DNA of 11,156 nucleotides from Phoronis ovalis (lineage: Eukaryota; Phoronida; Phoronidae), in the NCBI GenBank assembly GCA_028565635.1, contig JAOXYB010055822.1:1-11156 (forward strand). The letters are read 5' to 3'. Below are positions 1 through 10,196 of the stretch, one piece after another. Position numbers and translations under genes: made by a program. The notes under the pieces are model-generated. The model was not told the DNA's origin. It worked only from the letters and a program-made list of their open reading frames with translations, and searched no databases. Each line of letters starts with the position of its first letter. Position 1 is the first letter of the stretch.

Positions 1-754
1 CAATGCAGTTCGATGTATCATCATTTGTCCAATGATCCATCTGGTAAGAGAATATTTGTCTTGATTTGAATCGATATCATATGCCACCCTCCAGGGATAT
101 TCATTCACTCGCTCTAAAAACAACATCCCTATCACCATAGGTGATCTTGTTTTATATTATTTGCATTTTTTAAGTGCAAGTTTTTATACGAATGTGTCAT
201 TGTCGTGCACTCATCAAAACATGTGTAGTGAACAGGCATAAAACATTGCCTACTGAAAGTAAGAAATTTCCTTTTCAAAGTCATTTTCAGTTAACTATTT
301 TTCAGAGAACTGTCAGGACTGTAACAGCATTTAATAGTACATCTTTTTTATGCAAGATGTTGAACACAAGTACTTATCATTTTAACAATGTATCTGCATG
401 TGGTAGTTAAATCACTGATTGAAAAAAAAAATCAATTAAAAAATACACTTACTAACAAAAAAAATATTCTAAAACTTTAATCATGACATATACAAGCATG
501 TTCTCATTCTACCAACAAAATTTTCAGAACGAGACACAACCTGTATTTTGCTAAATAAGTAATTAATTTTGGGATGCCTACCAAAAAAATATATTGTTGG
601 TTCTCCTGTGGCAATATTTATATAGCACATATTTACGGGGATATTAAAATTTAAATGTCTTGTTTACTGGGGCAAAAAACTAACATTGATTAATATTTTA
701 TAAAACCCAGCTAATCAAGTGTATTCAGTCTTGACTTGCAAACAATGAAAATCA

Positions 755-1435
755 TGTGCTGGACCATGAGCTTTATCAGCAACCTATGTGAATTTCATAC
801 ATGTAAACATACATTTTAAATCATTTAAAACACCATAACTTGAAACTGACAAAATTTATGATGGTTTACAAATATTTCCACACCTAACAAGATCGGAAAT
901 AATTTTAATTATGCAAACAGGTCTTAACAACCAAATGACATAAATCATAACAGACTACATGACGGCATACAGTGTCGTGTACTTTTATTAAGATATGGAT
1001 TTTGTAGAAGAAAGTCAATTCATGCAAATGTGCTGTTGTTCTATTCACTTTTTTACAAAAAATAAATATTCTTAAAGTAACATATTACCAATTATGACAC
1101 TGGGTATACCGGACCATGTCACAAACACTGGGTATACTGGACCATGTCACAGACAAATTTTGTGAATTTCATAATTTGTAAGCTTCAGCAGGACATGTCG
1201 AACATGATTTTAAGTATGTGCAAGCTGAGAAAAATGTTGAAATGTTTATAAACAACTTTCCATTCATGCATCTGACAAATCAAAATCATTTTAAAAATTA
1301 TAGTTATAAATAAGCATGCCCTAACAAACAAAAATGGCATAAATCAGAATGGATTACAAGACAGTATATGCAACACCATGTACTTTTATATCAAAAATAT
1401 AGACTTTCACAAAATAATGTCAATCGATGCAAATT
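755..1435. repeat. Diverged tandem duplication, offset about 375-405 bp
   Basis: Two stretches, about 755-1035 and about 1133-1435, can be aligned in the same orientation with small indels. Shared anchors in the same order are CTGGACCATG (759-768 and 1137-1146), GTGAATTTCATA (788-799 and 1162-1173), CATAAATCA (near 939 and 1338), GTACTTTTAT (979-988 and 1380-1389) and ATGCAAAT (1022-1029 and 1427-1434). The gradual growth of the offset from 374 to 405 fits accumulated indels. Identity outside the anchors is modest, so the duplication is old. Its content is not recognised; it may be two copies of a dispersed repeat inserted in tandem. Confidence 0.65.
1097..1152. repeat. Two-copy tandem repeat of a 28-bp unit
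   Basis: Two adjacent 28-bp units (1097-1124 and 1125-1152), each beginning ACACTGGGTATAC and ending with GGACCATGTCACA plus one base, differ at only two positions (C/T at unit position 14, A/G at the last base). The near-identity points to a recent local duplication. It sits at the start of the second copy of the larger, older duplication described separately. Confidence 0.9.
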
Positions 1436-2937
1436 TTCCAGGTAGTTAATTTTATACACTTTGCTTTCAAGCTATATAAAACTGCAAATTCCCTTTGCTC
1501 TATAATTAAGCATTTGAGGCTACAGTGCAATCTCATGCATTTTTTAACAAGTTAAAGTGAAAATATTAATTGCAATAACAAGCCTGTTTAACAGATATTC
1601 CTCCAGTCCAAACTGTTGGATTTCTACATACACCAAAAATTTACCAACATATTCCAAGAAATTAGTTTTTGTCTGAAAAAAACATCCGATTTTCTAGCAA
1701 TTTACACAGAAATTACGATATGTGTACATAGATAAGCATGAATAAGGGATGGAGGTGACATTAATTATTTTCAATACTTTAACTGCAGTTCTTATGTATA
1801 AGCTGCAAAAATATTTATCGAAATGTTAAATATGTTATTGCTGGTTGCGAAAGTGTTGGTACGATATACCTGGAGCTTGCAATAAAGATTGATAAATTTG
1901 ACGCTTCAGATTTTTACACGATATTTACAATTTAGTCCCAGGTTTCATTTGAAAATTTCATTTTCTTAACAGTTTTGTAACATATGAAAAATATGATCTA
2001 TTTGCATAAAAATAAACGAAATCTTTATTGGACTTATTTCAAAACAGATTACTGCTTATTAGCATAAAGGTACTTTGAAGTAGTTAAAAAGTAAATGCCT
2101 GGATTTAGGAAATACCCTGGATTGTTATACAACCTAGTTCAACAAAGCTTGTTTTTCTCCTGTATTGCAATAACATATTATTATGAATACAAGATAATAG
2201 CTTGTTTTGGTTTGGACTAAATTAAATGGCAATAAATTAGTAAGTTTGCTCTAAAAATAATATCAATAAATTAGCTTACTGTATGAAATTACCAGATATA
2301 TAAAACTTTGAAACACACAAGTATGCAGCTCTGTCTCAGAAAAAATATGTAAATATTTTTTTAATATTATTTCTTAATTAAACTTTTGAAACAGCTAAAC
2401 AAATCATTTCGTAATGTAAAAAATAATAACAGTACTATCTAATCAACATAAGTGTTGTGTGCAATTTTGTCATGCAGTAAAGAGTCAAGATTTTCATTCC
2501 TTCATCAGAATGCTGGAATAGCTAAAAAAAATTGTTTTGTAACCTAAAAATGCAGAACATGCTAAAAATAACTATATTGTCTACACCCTAGGTCAGACTT
2601 AACCCATCAAAACACACTTGTTTATAATAAAGCAACAATACAGTGCATTGTTGCATAACTGTTCATCTCTTAGTAGGTCAAGGTTTAACTGTTTCCATTT
2701 ATACCAGAATTCCTGGATATTGCATACTACTTGCTGAGGACAGTGCACTCAGTACAGTAACCACATGTTGGTGATTGTATACTACATGATATACTAGGTT
2801 ACCCATAATTTTGTGGTTTTATTGATACATTATATTTTAAATACATATTTTATAATTGCTCATTTAACATTAAACATCTGATGCTATTTAAATACCAGAA
2901 CAAATGCCACCAAGCTCTACCTTTAATAGTATACTCA

Positions 2938-3102
<165 letters not shown>

Positions 3103-3474
3103 TTAGTAAAACAATATATTTAAACACAACAGATCCTGCAGCTGACAGCAGTGATGTCCTGCTGTTGGTTATAATTATTGTATAATGCCAGCTCTTTTGT
3201 TATAAGGATTAGCTTACTTATAAATCCACTTAGCCTGGAAATTAGTCTCCTATTAGTTAACAGCAGATATTGTTAAAAGGCCTAGGTTTGTAAGTAAACA
3301 GTGTTGTGTCACAGCTGATGCTTTTGTTTCATAAGATTACATGATTACCCTCTACCTTAATGGACCTGTTTCTCCAAAAAATGAAGCAGGTCAACTCCCT
3401 CAAGCATGAAGCATACAGCAAGGCTGTCATATATAGGTACACTACACTATAGTGAGCACACTACAATTTTTGTC

Positions 3475-3600
3475 ACACCATTCTACCATGTACTCATTTT
3501 ATGACTGAGTCAACCAAGGCAACCAACTTGCTGGCCAACAAATCACCACAGAAAGTGCAAGATCGAGGCATTCGAAGCCAGGATTACAAGCCAGATTCTT
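3475..3600 (-). mobile_element. Possible tRNA-derived SINE remnant
   Basis: On the minus strand a sequence resembling the 3' half of a tRNA appears: GTAATCCTGGCTTCGAATGCC (in part) contains a near-consensus RNA polymerase III B box, GGCTTCGAATGCC, at 3579-3567. It is followed about 50 bp later by GGTTGACTCAGTCATAAAA and a GAGTACATGGTAG stretch (3515-3484), which resembles the body of animal tRNA-derived SINEs as I remember them. A matching A box at the usual distance upstream is not seen, so the head would be truncated. No 3' tail or target-site duplication was found. The call rests on motif likeness only. Confidence 0.3.
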
Positions 3601-4213
3601 AACTTTTAATTCATAATCTTAGTAACTTCATTAAAATTATTCTTATAACTGTACATAGGCAGCAAGGAAAGTCTGGCTGCAATAATGACTATCTATCCAC
3701 AAGAGGAAAGCTGTCTTGTTGATTGCTGCAGATGTGAGCATCACTTGTGAGATTACAGGATACAGATGAGCAAAAAAGAAAATTTGGACATTATTTTTTC
3801 AGATATCACCATTTTTTTTCAGCATTAATTTGTATACAGTTGTTGTATACTACTTAAATGAGACTGAAGTTAAACAATGCTTGGTGTTAAACATACTCTG
3901 TCAATTCTACACTGGACTATTTGAGATTAATTAATAATTTGGTGCTACAAGTATTTATTGGCCAGGTATTTCCTTAGCCTCTCCTTCTCAACTTTGGAGT
4001 GCTACATCAGTTTCAATAACTGCACCAGCTCAAACCCTACTATTGTTGTCCTGGAATGTGCATTTTGAAGTTTTAGTAGTAGGTAATTTTTAAATTTTGA
4101 CTTGATGCCCAGCACAACCAAATCATAGTATTAAACACACTGCTGGACACCAAGAACATCAATACTATTTAAGAGCTCGAGATACAAAGAGGTGTATAAA
4201 CATTTCAACCTAT

Positions 4214-4645
4214 GTGGCCTAAGTACACCATTAGACTCAATAGAAAAACGTTGGAACGATCATGCACATATCAAATAGAGCAACATTCCCGGAACTAGTA
4301 TCTCTTCATAATGTGAGCGTACTCTTTCATACACTACCAGTTAATTTTTCGTGCAGTCTTGTCCATACCGATTTTGAGAAAATTGCATTAGAACAAAATC
4401 GACCTGTGAATTGCACTATTCCTGTGGCAAATAGGCCCGAATTCAAATTCTGATTTTTAAAAAATTGTAATGATCTCTGGAATTTTATTGCTTTAGTCAG
4501 AAAGTACAACATGTTGACATTACAAAACACCCAAAATTAAAATGCCACGCCCCCCAAAAAAAGAAATAAAATACATGTATTAATATACAATATATTCATA
4601 TGTAGTGTCAACAAAGCCTCCTGTTACATGGTGTACTTAGGCCAC
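4214..4645. mobile_element. Putative non-autonomous element bounded by 17-bp perfect inverted repeats
   Basis: GTGGCCTAAGTACACCA at 4214-4230 is matched exactly in inverted orientation at 4629-4645, enclosing 432 bp. A perfect 17-bp inverted pair at this spacing is unlikely by chance and is typical of a miniature inverted-repeat transposon. Inside are two overlapping, opposite-strand open frames (4262-4453 and 4327-4530) with no recognisable protein similarity; I treat them as chance. No clear target-site duplication is visible in the flanks (CCTAT on the left, GTTTT on the right). It ends only about 5 bp before the fold-back element that starts near 4651, so the two may be parts of one composite structure. 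Confidence 0.5.
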
Positions 4646-4650
4646 GTTTT

Positions 4651-5222
4651 AGTAATAGAGATAGACATATGAAAGTATACATTTTTAAAAAGTTAATACT
4701 CTAAACTTTACAAATCATGAGGTTAAATAGTTTGAATTTGGTCATTGGTCTAATGAAGGTTATTTGTGGGAAAAAATTGAGTTTTTCAAATTGTAAGTCA
4801 AAAACCCCTGCACCTACAAACTTGAAACTGCATAAATGAGCAATACACGTATACAAAACCATGTCTCAGATTTTTAAAATTTTGCTTTGTTCAAGTTATA
4901 TTTTTTTCAAATTTAAGGGTCATATCAAAATCAGTAAAATGCTTAGAAAATTCATAACTTTTAGATATAAATTTTATATATAGATTTACAAAATGTTAAA
5001 AATTAGACACATTTTGTAAATCTATATATAAAATTTTTTTTTTGCCAAGTTTTAGCTTTGTATGTGCATCTGAATCTTTTTTTTGAAAAACACAATTTTT
5101 ACCCTAAATGGACGCTAACCAGATCATGAGAATTATTTTCAACTTTTTTCCTCTGAATTCATCAACATAAAAGTATATCCTTTACAAAAATGTATACTTT
5201 TACACGTCTATCTCTTCTAATT
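4651..5222. mobile_element. Long fold-back (inverted-repeat) element, arms about 186 bp
   Basis: The ends are inverted copies: AGAGATAGAC, a short variable stretch, then AAAGTATACATTTTT on the left (4658-4687), with its reverse complement on the right (5186-5215). The inverted similarity continues inward: GAGG at 4719 and its partner near 5151, a GGGAAAAAATTGAGTTTTTC-like block at 4768-4787 matched at 5085-5104, and TGCAC with TACAAA at 4809-4820 matched at 5056-5068. Distances from the ends agree within a few bases (117 versus 118; 158 versus 154). The arms therefore span about 4651-4838 and 5037-5222, at perhaps two-thirds identity by eye. The roughly 130-bp spacer plus a separate perfect hairpin occupies the centre. 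There is no transposase frame, so this would be a non-autonomous MITE or fold-back element. TTA occurs at both edges and could be a target duplication, but this is uncertain. Confidence 0.65.
4969..5036. repeat. Perfect 28-bp inverted repeat with 12-nt loop
   Basis: Bases 4969-4996 (starting AAATTTTATATATAG, ending TTTACAAAATGT) are the exact reverse complement of 5009-5036, separated by a 12-nt loop at 4997-5008. The stem is very AT-rich but has no mismatch, whereas the arms of the surrounding fold-back element are clearly diverged, so this hairpin is younger or maintained. In RNA it would form a 68-nt hairpin of pre-miRNA-like size on either strand. Whether it is a small-RNA precursor, a nested MITE or a replication-slippage palindrome cannot be told from sequence alone. 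Confidence 0.85.
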
Positions 5223-6142
5223 ATGAAAATTAACAAAGAAAGTTATAGTGAAATAATATTTTTTTTTTGTATCTGGAGTCCTTATAAAAACAAAATGTAA
5301 GTTAAATATTGCATCTAAGAAAACTGTTAATTGTGTAAATAAAGATTTAAGAGTATGTCTAGAGATTAATGTTTCTGATAACAAATCTGTCAAGCTACAT
5401 ATTATTGCTCTAGTGTGTTATGTTTACTATTACTTGTGCCAAATGTACTTTTATTTTAGATCAGAAAACAGATAGGTGATTCAGGGACCAGATCATGAAG
5501 TAACCAATAAACTGTTTGGATGGAATGCATTTTATTTAACATTTAACATCTGAGTTTTATTAGTCTGTAGTCCAGACTGTTTTCTGCATATTATTATTGT
5601 AAAATATCATAACATTTGATTGTATAATATTACACATGAGCAGAAAAAATCATGTATAAAGTCCCTAAAAAGTGTCAATACTTGTTTTATTTAATATATG
5701 CTATTTTGGTATATATGCAGAACATTTCCTAAACACAAAACCAATGCTATAACCAAGATTTAAAGTAGTTATTCTGTGGTTGAATTTATCAGATTCACCC
5801 CTGTTCAACCCTGGCTGACCTATGAGAACACTGACTAATCAGGGAACAATGAAATAGTGCTGTCAATAAATAAGTTTTTATACACAATAATAATATTCTA
5901 AGCCTACATGTCTATGCACCAGTAATTCTTGCCAATGAAGTACTACTTTAAAATAGATCATCAAGATACAATTTTAGCTCCTTAAGGGAACACACCATTG
6001 GCATGCACATGTTTACCTACAAATGCACAACTAGCAGTCCAGTAATAGCCAATCACCTGATTTGACCTCACTTGGATAAACATCACTAGCATGTAAACAA
6101 CATATGACCCCAATATTCTTGGACAGAAACGTGTAAATTATA

Positions 6143-6544
6143 ATGTCACAACCTTCAAAACAAAAATCCAAACAAAGAACATTTCATAGATCCTTAAGAG
6201 TGGTGCACAAAAACAGTGATGTATTTTTTGAAATACCAGATAAAAACACCCTCAATGGTTATCAGCTGCACTACAGGAAATTAACCGAAAAAAACAACAA
6301 CACAATGTTGAATTTTTTTACGTTTCACTTTGATTATAAAGTTGTATGTTTAGCGCACGAGTTATTCTCTAGACTGTTCATTACATTAATACATAAACCC
6401 TACTGTATCACTGAGTACAATAATTTTCAAATCACAGTGTATGTTTGGAAGTTTTTATGTGGTAAATCAACTGGCAACAACATTTTTGGCAGAGGCATAT
6501 ATCAAAGAGCAAAAGTCAAACTGGTAAAACAAATTTTTGCCTGA
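6143..6544 (+). other. Unexplained 133-codon open frame, antisense within PRKAA intron 1
   Basis: An ATG-to-TGA frame of 133 codons, the longest in the window. The product would be basic and rich in N, K, F and Y, beginning MSQPSKQKSKQRTFHRSLRV, with no signal peptide, convincing membrane segment or domain I recognise. In DNA of this composition, stops should occur about every 13 codons, so a frame this long is somewhat unexpected: a rough hand estimate is one to a few chances in a hundred for this window. No splice context, polyadenylation signal or promoter ties it to a gene, and an opposite-strand frame overlaps its end. It may be a retrocopy or transposon fragment, or simply chance. Confidence 0.12.
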
Positions 6545-8453
6545 CAAAAAATGGTTTGTGCAACTAACCAACCTGATAACTAAATATGTTGGATGTGTAA
6601 AAAACAGGTTTGCTAGGTGACAATTGTGATTGATGTTCTGGTTTTGCAGTTGAAACAAAATATACTTACTATATTATTTATATGTGTTTTTCTGTGACTA
6701 AGAAGCCATCTTCCACTAAAACTGAATCCATTTAGCTATTGTGGTCAAAAACTGAACTGACTAATTAGTATGTTATAGCTAAAACTTGAGATGTCAAGAA
6801 TTTTATTGTTGGGGCATTCCACAGTAACCTCTGATGAAGTTGATTTATTATTTACAATTGGCAAGTTCTACTATACCAGAGATGTTTTAGATTGAGCAGG
6901 TGGTATTCGATATGTACAAAACATGCCCTTTTGTGCATTTAGTGCCATCTCAAGACATTTTCTGTATTTTTAGATTGGTAACTGTCAACAAACCGATTCA
7001 ATAAACCGAAATTAAACTGGAGCATCCAGCACAAATGTGAAATTCAACATGTGTCTTTTACGAACAGAGGGCATGGCTGCAGTAACTATTTTATAATACC
7101 CCTAATAAAAAGTATTTAGATATCACCATCCTGATAAAATGGGTCAGTGGTTTAATACGTCAGATATGAGGGGGTTGAAACAATGATATGCTCCAACCAT
7201 TAGGATCAATGTATCTTCATCACACCATTACCTGCTTATAACTTATAAGGTGTAAAGGCATTGTACTTAAAACTGACATAAAATTTTAAACCCATTAATA
7301 ATATGATACAGCGAATGTTCATACCTATTAGAATAAATATATGCAAATATGGGAGATCATCTTTATCTTGTATGACAGGACGAAGTAGCAAACAACTAAG
7401 ACAATCATGACAGACTGACCAAATCACATCCATACTGGATGTTTTTATAAGTATGTGAATGTATCAAACATTCTAATATGTAAGTCTATAAAAAAAGTCT
7501 ATTGTACTTGGCAGTGTTAGAATAATTAAAAATTGCATCATATATTTAAATAGCTGTACAGTGACCGAGTCACACAGGGTTACTGCACCCCTCTCACATA
7601 TCAAGAAGAAGATGTACTTAACGGTAAACACAGTAAACATGTTATCACTTTTACTTACTACCATTAACCCCCCCTCAAAAATCCTGGATATCATAGTAGG
7701 CTGAATATAATATATAACATTGAAATTGACATTGATTGGAGATGTCACACACACTATGATCACACATGGCATGTTACAGTTGTGAGATTCGCATTTCATC
7801 GTATCTTAAAATACTTTTGATTAACTGTATTGTAACTGTGAGGGAAACAAACACATGTATAGCCTACTAGAACGTAGTATAATTCTAATCCTCTGGGGTT
7901 CACTACCATTGACAATACAATACCACTACCATATAACCATTGTCCAACCTTTCAAGTTCGGTGGGGGAAATCCCCGGGAAATGCTAATATCCCTAACTTG
8001 TAATAGAAGTTCTGTCTTCACTAACATGAACTGCTTAATTATACTTTCATTGTAACATTTGCATAATCAGCTAAAAATTTTATCATTATAGCACTGTTGA
8101 TCTTTTTTTTGATCTGTGGAAAACTATCGATGCAGTTTTACTTTTAGTTGTTTACTGAAAGATTTCTCAAAAAATTTCAGAATTATCTCCGAAATCCAGT
8201 TCTTTGCACACCGACAGTCGCAAATTTCAAATCAATTAATATCACTTAGCTGATATAATTTGTATATGCCTTAAATGTATCTAAATTAACCTCGACACAT
8301 TCAACAGACAGTTGTTGTTTACCAATTTGATGAACGTTCACTTTTACAGCAGAATTTGAATAACCACGTGCCGATTTCGACGACACATCTCTATAACATG
8401 TCATCAGATGCAAACTCTAAACTTTCCACAAGCAATCTTCAATGTTTATTCTA

Positions 8454-8900
<447 letters not shown>

Positions 8901-9120
8901 TACATACAGCGACAGGTAGAGAATAACAATCGCAAAGCAAAATTAAAAGCCAGGGATTAAAAGCAAAGCTATAAAAGTGTTTATCGTGTCCCCCCTTTAT
9001 ATTTCCAGATACAGAAAGAAAAAAAATCAGAAGTCATTGCAATGAAACGACACTCATGTATTTTGTACTGCTGATTAGCCAAGATGCCCAATATAGGTCC
9101 CCTTCAGCTCCCGCTCCCGT
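8901..9120. other. Upstream intergenic sequence without a recognisable feature
   Basis: This stretch is 350-570 bp above the PRKAA start codon. It holds two close copies of ATTAAAAGC (about 8942-8965) and a purine-rich run (9013-9031), but no exon, RNA gene or repeat I can name. The end (9096-9120) turns C-rich and leads into the tandem array. Confidence 0.5.
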
Positions 9121-9430
9121 ATTTACCCCGCCAGGGTATGTTTTCCACGCTTCTCAAAGCCATATTTCAGTGACCACAGAGTATATTTTCAAAAAATATT
9201 CGTTTACCACAGGGTGTATTTCTTGGAAAACGCATTTACGACAGGTATGAAAAACTAAGATTCGTAAATATTTCCATATTTATTTACCACAGTGTATATA
9301 ATTTACAAGTGAATTTTACACAGGGTATCTATTTCGGGAGAGTTATTTACGACAGGGTATATTTTTCATGTTTTTTCATTTATGACAGGGTATATTTTTA
9401 GTGATCTTTATTTCCACAGGGTCAGGGTTT
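9121..9430. repeat. Degenerate tandem array with TTTACSACAGGGTATATTT core
   Basis: A core close to TTTACSACAGGGTATATTT recurs nine times, beginning near 9121, 9169, 9202, 9233, 9281, 9313, 9343, 9377 and 9407. Spacings are 30-34 bp, with two of about 48 bp. The cores are well conserved compared with the AT-rich linkers between them; the last copies run straight into a GC-rich block. From memory, tandem GGGTATRTTTT-type repeats occur in several marine invertebrate genomes, but I cannot name this family. A 64-codon open frame here (9056-9250) is just the repeat read through and shows repeated TTG/TTE peptides. Confidence 0.75.
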
Positions 9431-9640
9431 TTTACCTTGGGCCGCACACCCCTACCTGTCAAGTACCCCACGGGGTAAAACCCAAGGGTAAAGCTAGGGA
9501 ACTTCAGATATAAAGATGTTTTTTTTAGTGGTTTCGATACCTCAGTTTTTAAAAGGGATTTATAATGGATAACCCCAGCAGGAACCCCGGTGGATAACAC
9601 CCGGGGGCACTTGGGTCATAGGGTAAGTCCACAATCCACA
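9430..9640. repeat. GC-rich palindromic block next to the tandem array
   Basis: Composition shifts sharply to runs of C and G. TTTACCTTGGG (9431-9441) pairs with CCCAAGGGTAAA (9481-9492) apart from one base, and inside it TACCCC (9464-9469) pairs with GGGGTA (9472-9477), giving a nested 60-bp imperfect hairpin. A direct repeat of TGGATAAC (9564-9571 and 9591-9598) follows, then ACCCGGGGGCACTTGGGTC near 9599-9617. It probably belongs to the same repeat unit as the preceding array. The 74-codon minus-strand frame across it (9376-9600) is not a gene. Confidence 0.55.
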
Positions 9641-9843
9641 TGCGCAAACAAAAAAAAATGTGTGAAAAGTGCTATTTTTTAATCAGGCGCTTAATTATCG
9701 GATTCTTGCTGATCGAGTGATGTCTTAATTCCAGCAGGGTCACTTAAAAGTCTTCCAGAGGGGGTGCTTTTTCAGCAGGCAATATATATATATACGCTTT
9801 TAATATATGTTTTTAAACCTGCACATGTGGACCCATCCCCGGG
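9599..9843. repeat. Possible weak inverted repeat pair around a 245-bp segment
   Basis: CCCGGGGGCACTTGGGTC, with CCACATGCGCA further on (about 9600-9646), resembles the reverse complement of TGCACATGTGGACCCATCCC and following bases (9820-9843), allowing a gap of about 25 bases in the left copy. The segment between contains a short TA run (9783-9794). This could be a pair of terminal repeats of one small element, or two members of a GC-rich repeat family in opposite orientation. The match is gapped, so confidence is low. Confidence 0.3.
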
Positions 9844-9970
9844 ACCCACCATTTACACCCGGATTTACACAAGAGAAGTAACCTGGGATAATATATGCGT
9901 TTTTTTGAATTTCTATTTTATTAACCTTGATCTTTTCGACAAGAAATTATGATCAATACTGAGTTATACA

Positions 9971-10016
9971 GTGTTCTAGGAACTAACTCAGTTATCTAGT
10001 GAGTGTTTTAGAACAC
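9971..10016. repeat. Imperfect hairpin, 46 nt
   Basis: GTGTTCTA (9971-9978) is the exact reverse complement of TAGAACAC (10009-10016). Inside, AAC (9981-9983) pairs with GTT (10005-10007) and ACTCA (9986-9990) with TGAGT (10000-10004), leaving a 9-nt loop. The result is a long stem with small bulges. No gene or known RNA family is recognised. Confidence 0.6.
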
Positions 10017-10026
10017 AGGGATCGCC

Positions 10027-10087
10027 TCTTCGTATACACTTTAGAATGTATATAGTGAGCTAGAATATTCTCTTGGCAATACGAAGA
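10027..10087. repeat. Second hairpin with 9-bp closing stem
   Basis: TCTTCGTAT (10027-10035) is the exact reverse complement of ATACGAAGA (10079-10087). The enclosed sequence has its own short palindromes, TATAC/GTATA (10033-10037 with 10048-10052) and AGAATATTCT (10062-10071). It lies 10 bp after the preceding hairpin, so the pair may be one structured element. Nothing is known of its function. Confidence 0.5.
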
Positions 10088-10196
10088 TGACCGGATTGTT
10101 TAATATACAATCTTCAACAAAAGAAGTTAATTACCTAATGAAAAAAAATACTAGTGGGACTCTTTCAATTGTAGAATACCAACATTTATCACATGT

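Noticed and set aside
1-52. Possible exon edge: an open plus-strand stretch ending before GTAAGAG, or a minus-strand stretch after a TTCTCTTACCAG-like acceptor.
   Set aside because: None of the translations resembles AMPK alpha or any other protein I recognise, and the window edge leaves too little sequence to judge.
174-410. 78-codon plus-strand open frame, with other frames of 62-108 codons at 2881, 7236, 7473, 7855 and 9764.
   Set aside because: Lengths are ordinary for chance in this much sequence, products are low-complexity or unrecognised, and the frame at 2881-3084 is merely antisense to AMPK exon 2.
4262-4530. Overlapping open frames on opposite strands inside the 17-bp inverted-repeat element.
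   Set aside because: Each is under 70 codons, neither resembles a transposase, and overlap on both strands points to chance.
7964-7975. GGGGAAATCCCC, a good NF-kappaB consensus site, about 500 bp into intron 1.
   Set aside because: A single short motif with no clustering or conservation evidence is expected by chance often enough.
7950-7980. GTTCGGTGGGGGAAATCCCC considered as a tRNA T-arm.
   Set aside because: No acceptor stem, D arm or anticodon arm can be drawn at proper spacing.
9783-9794. TA dinucleotide run.
   Set aside because: Only about six repeats, an ordinary microsatellite seed.
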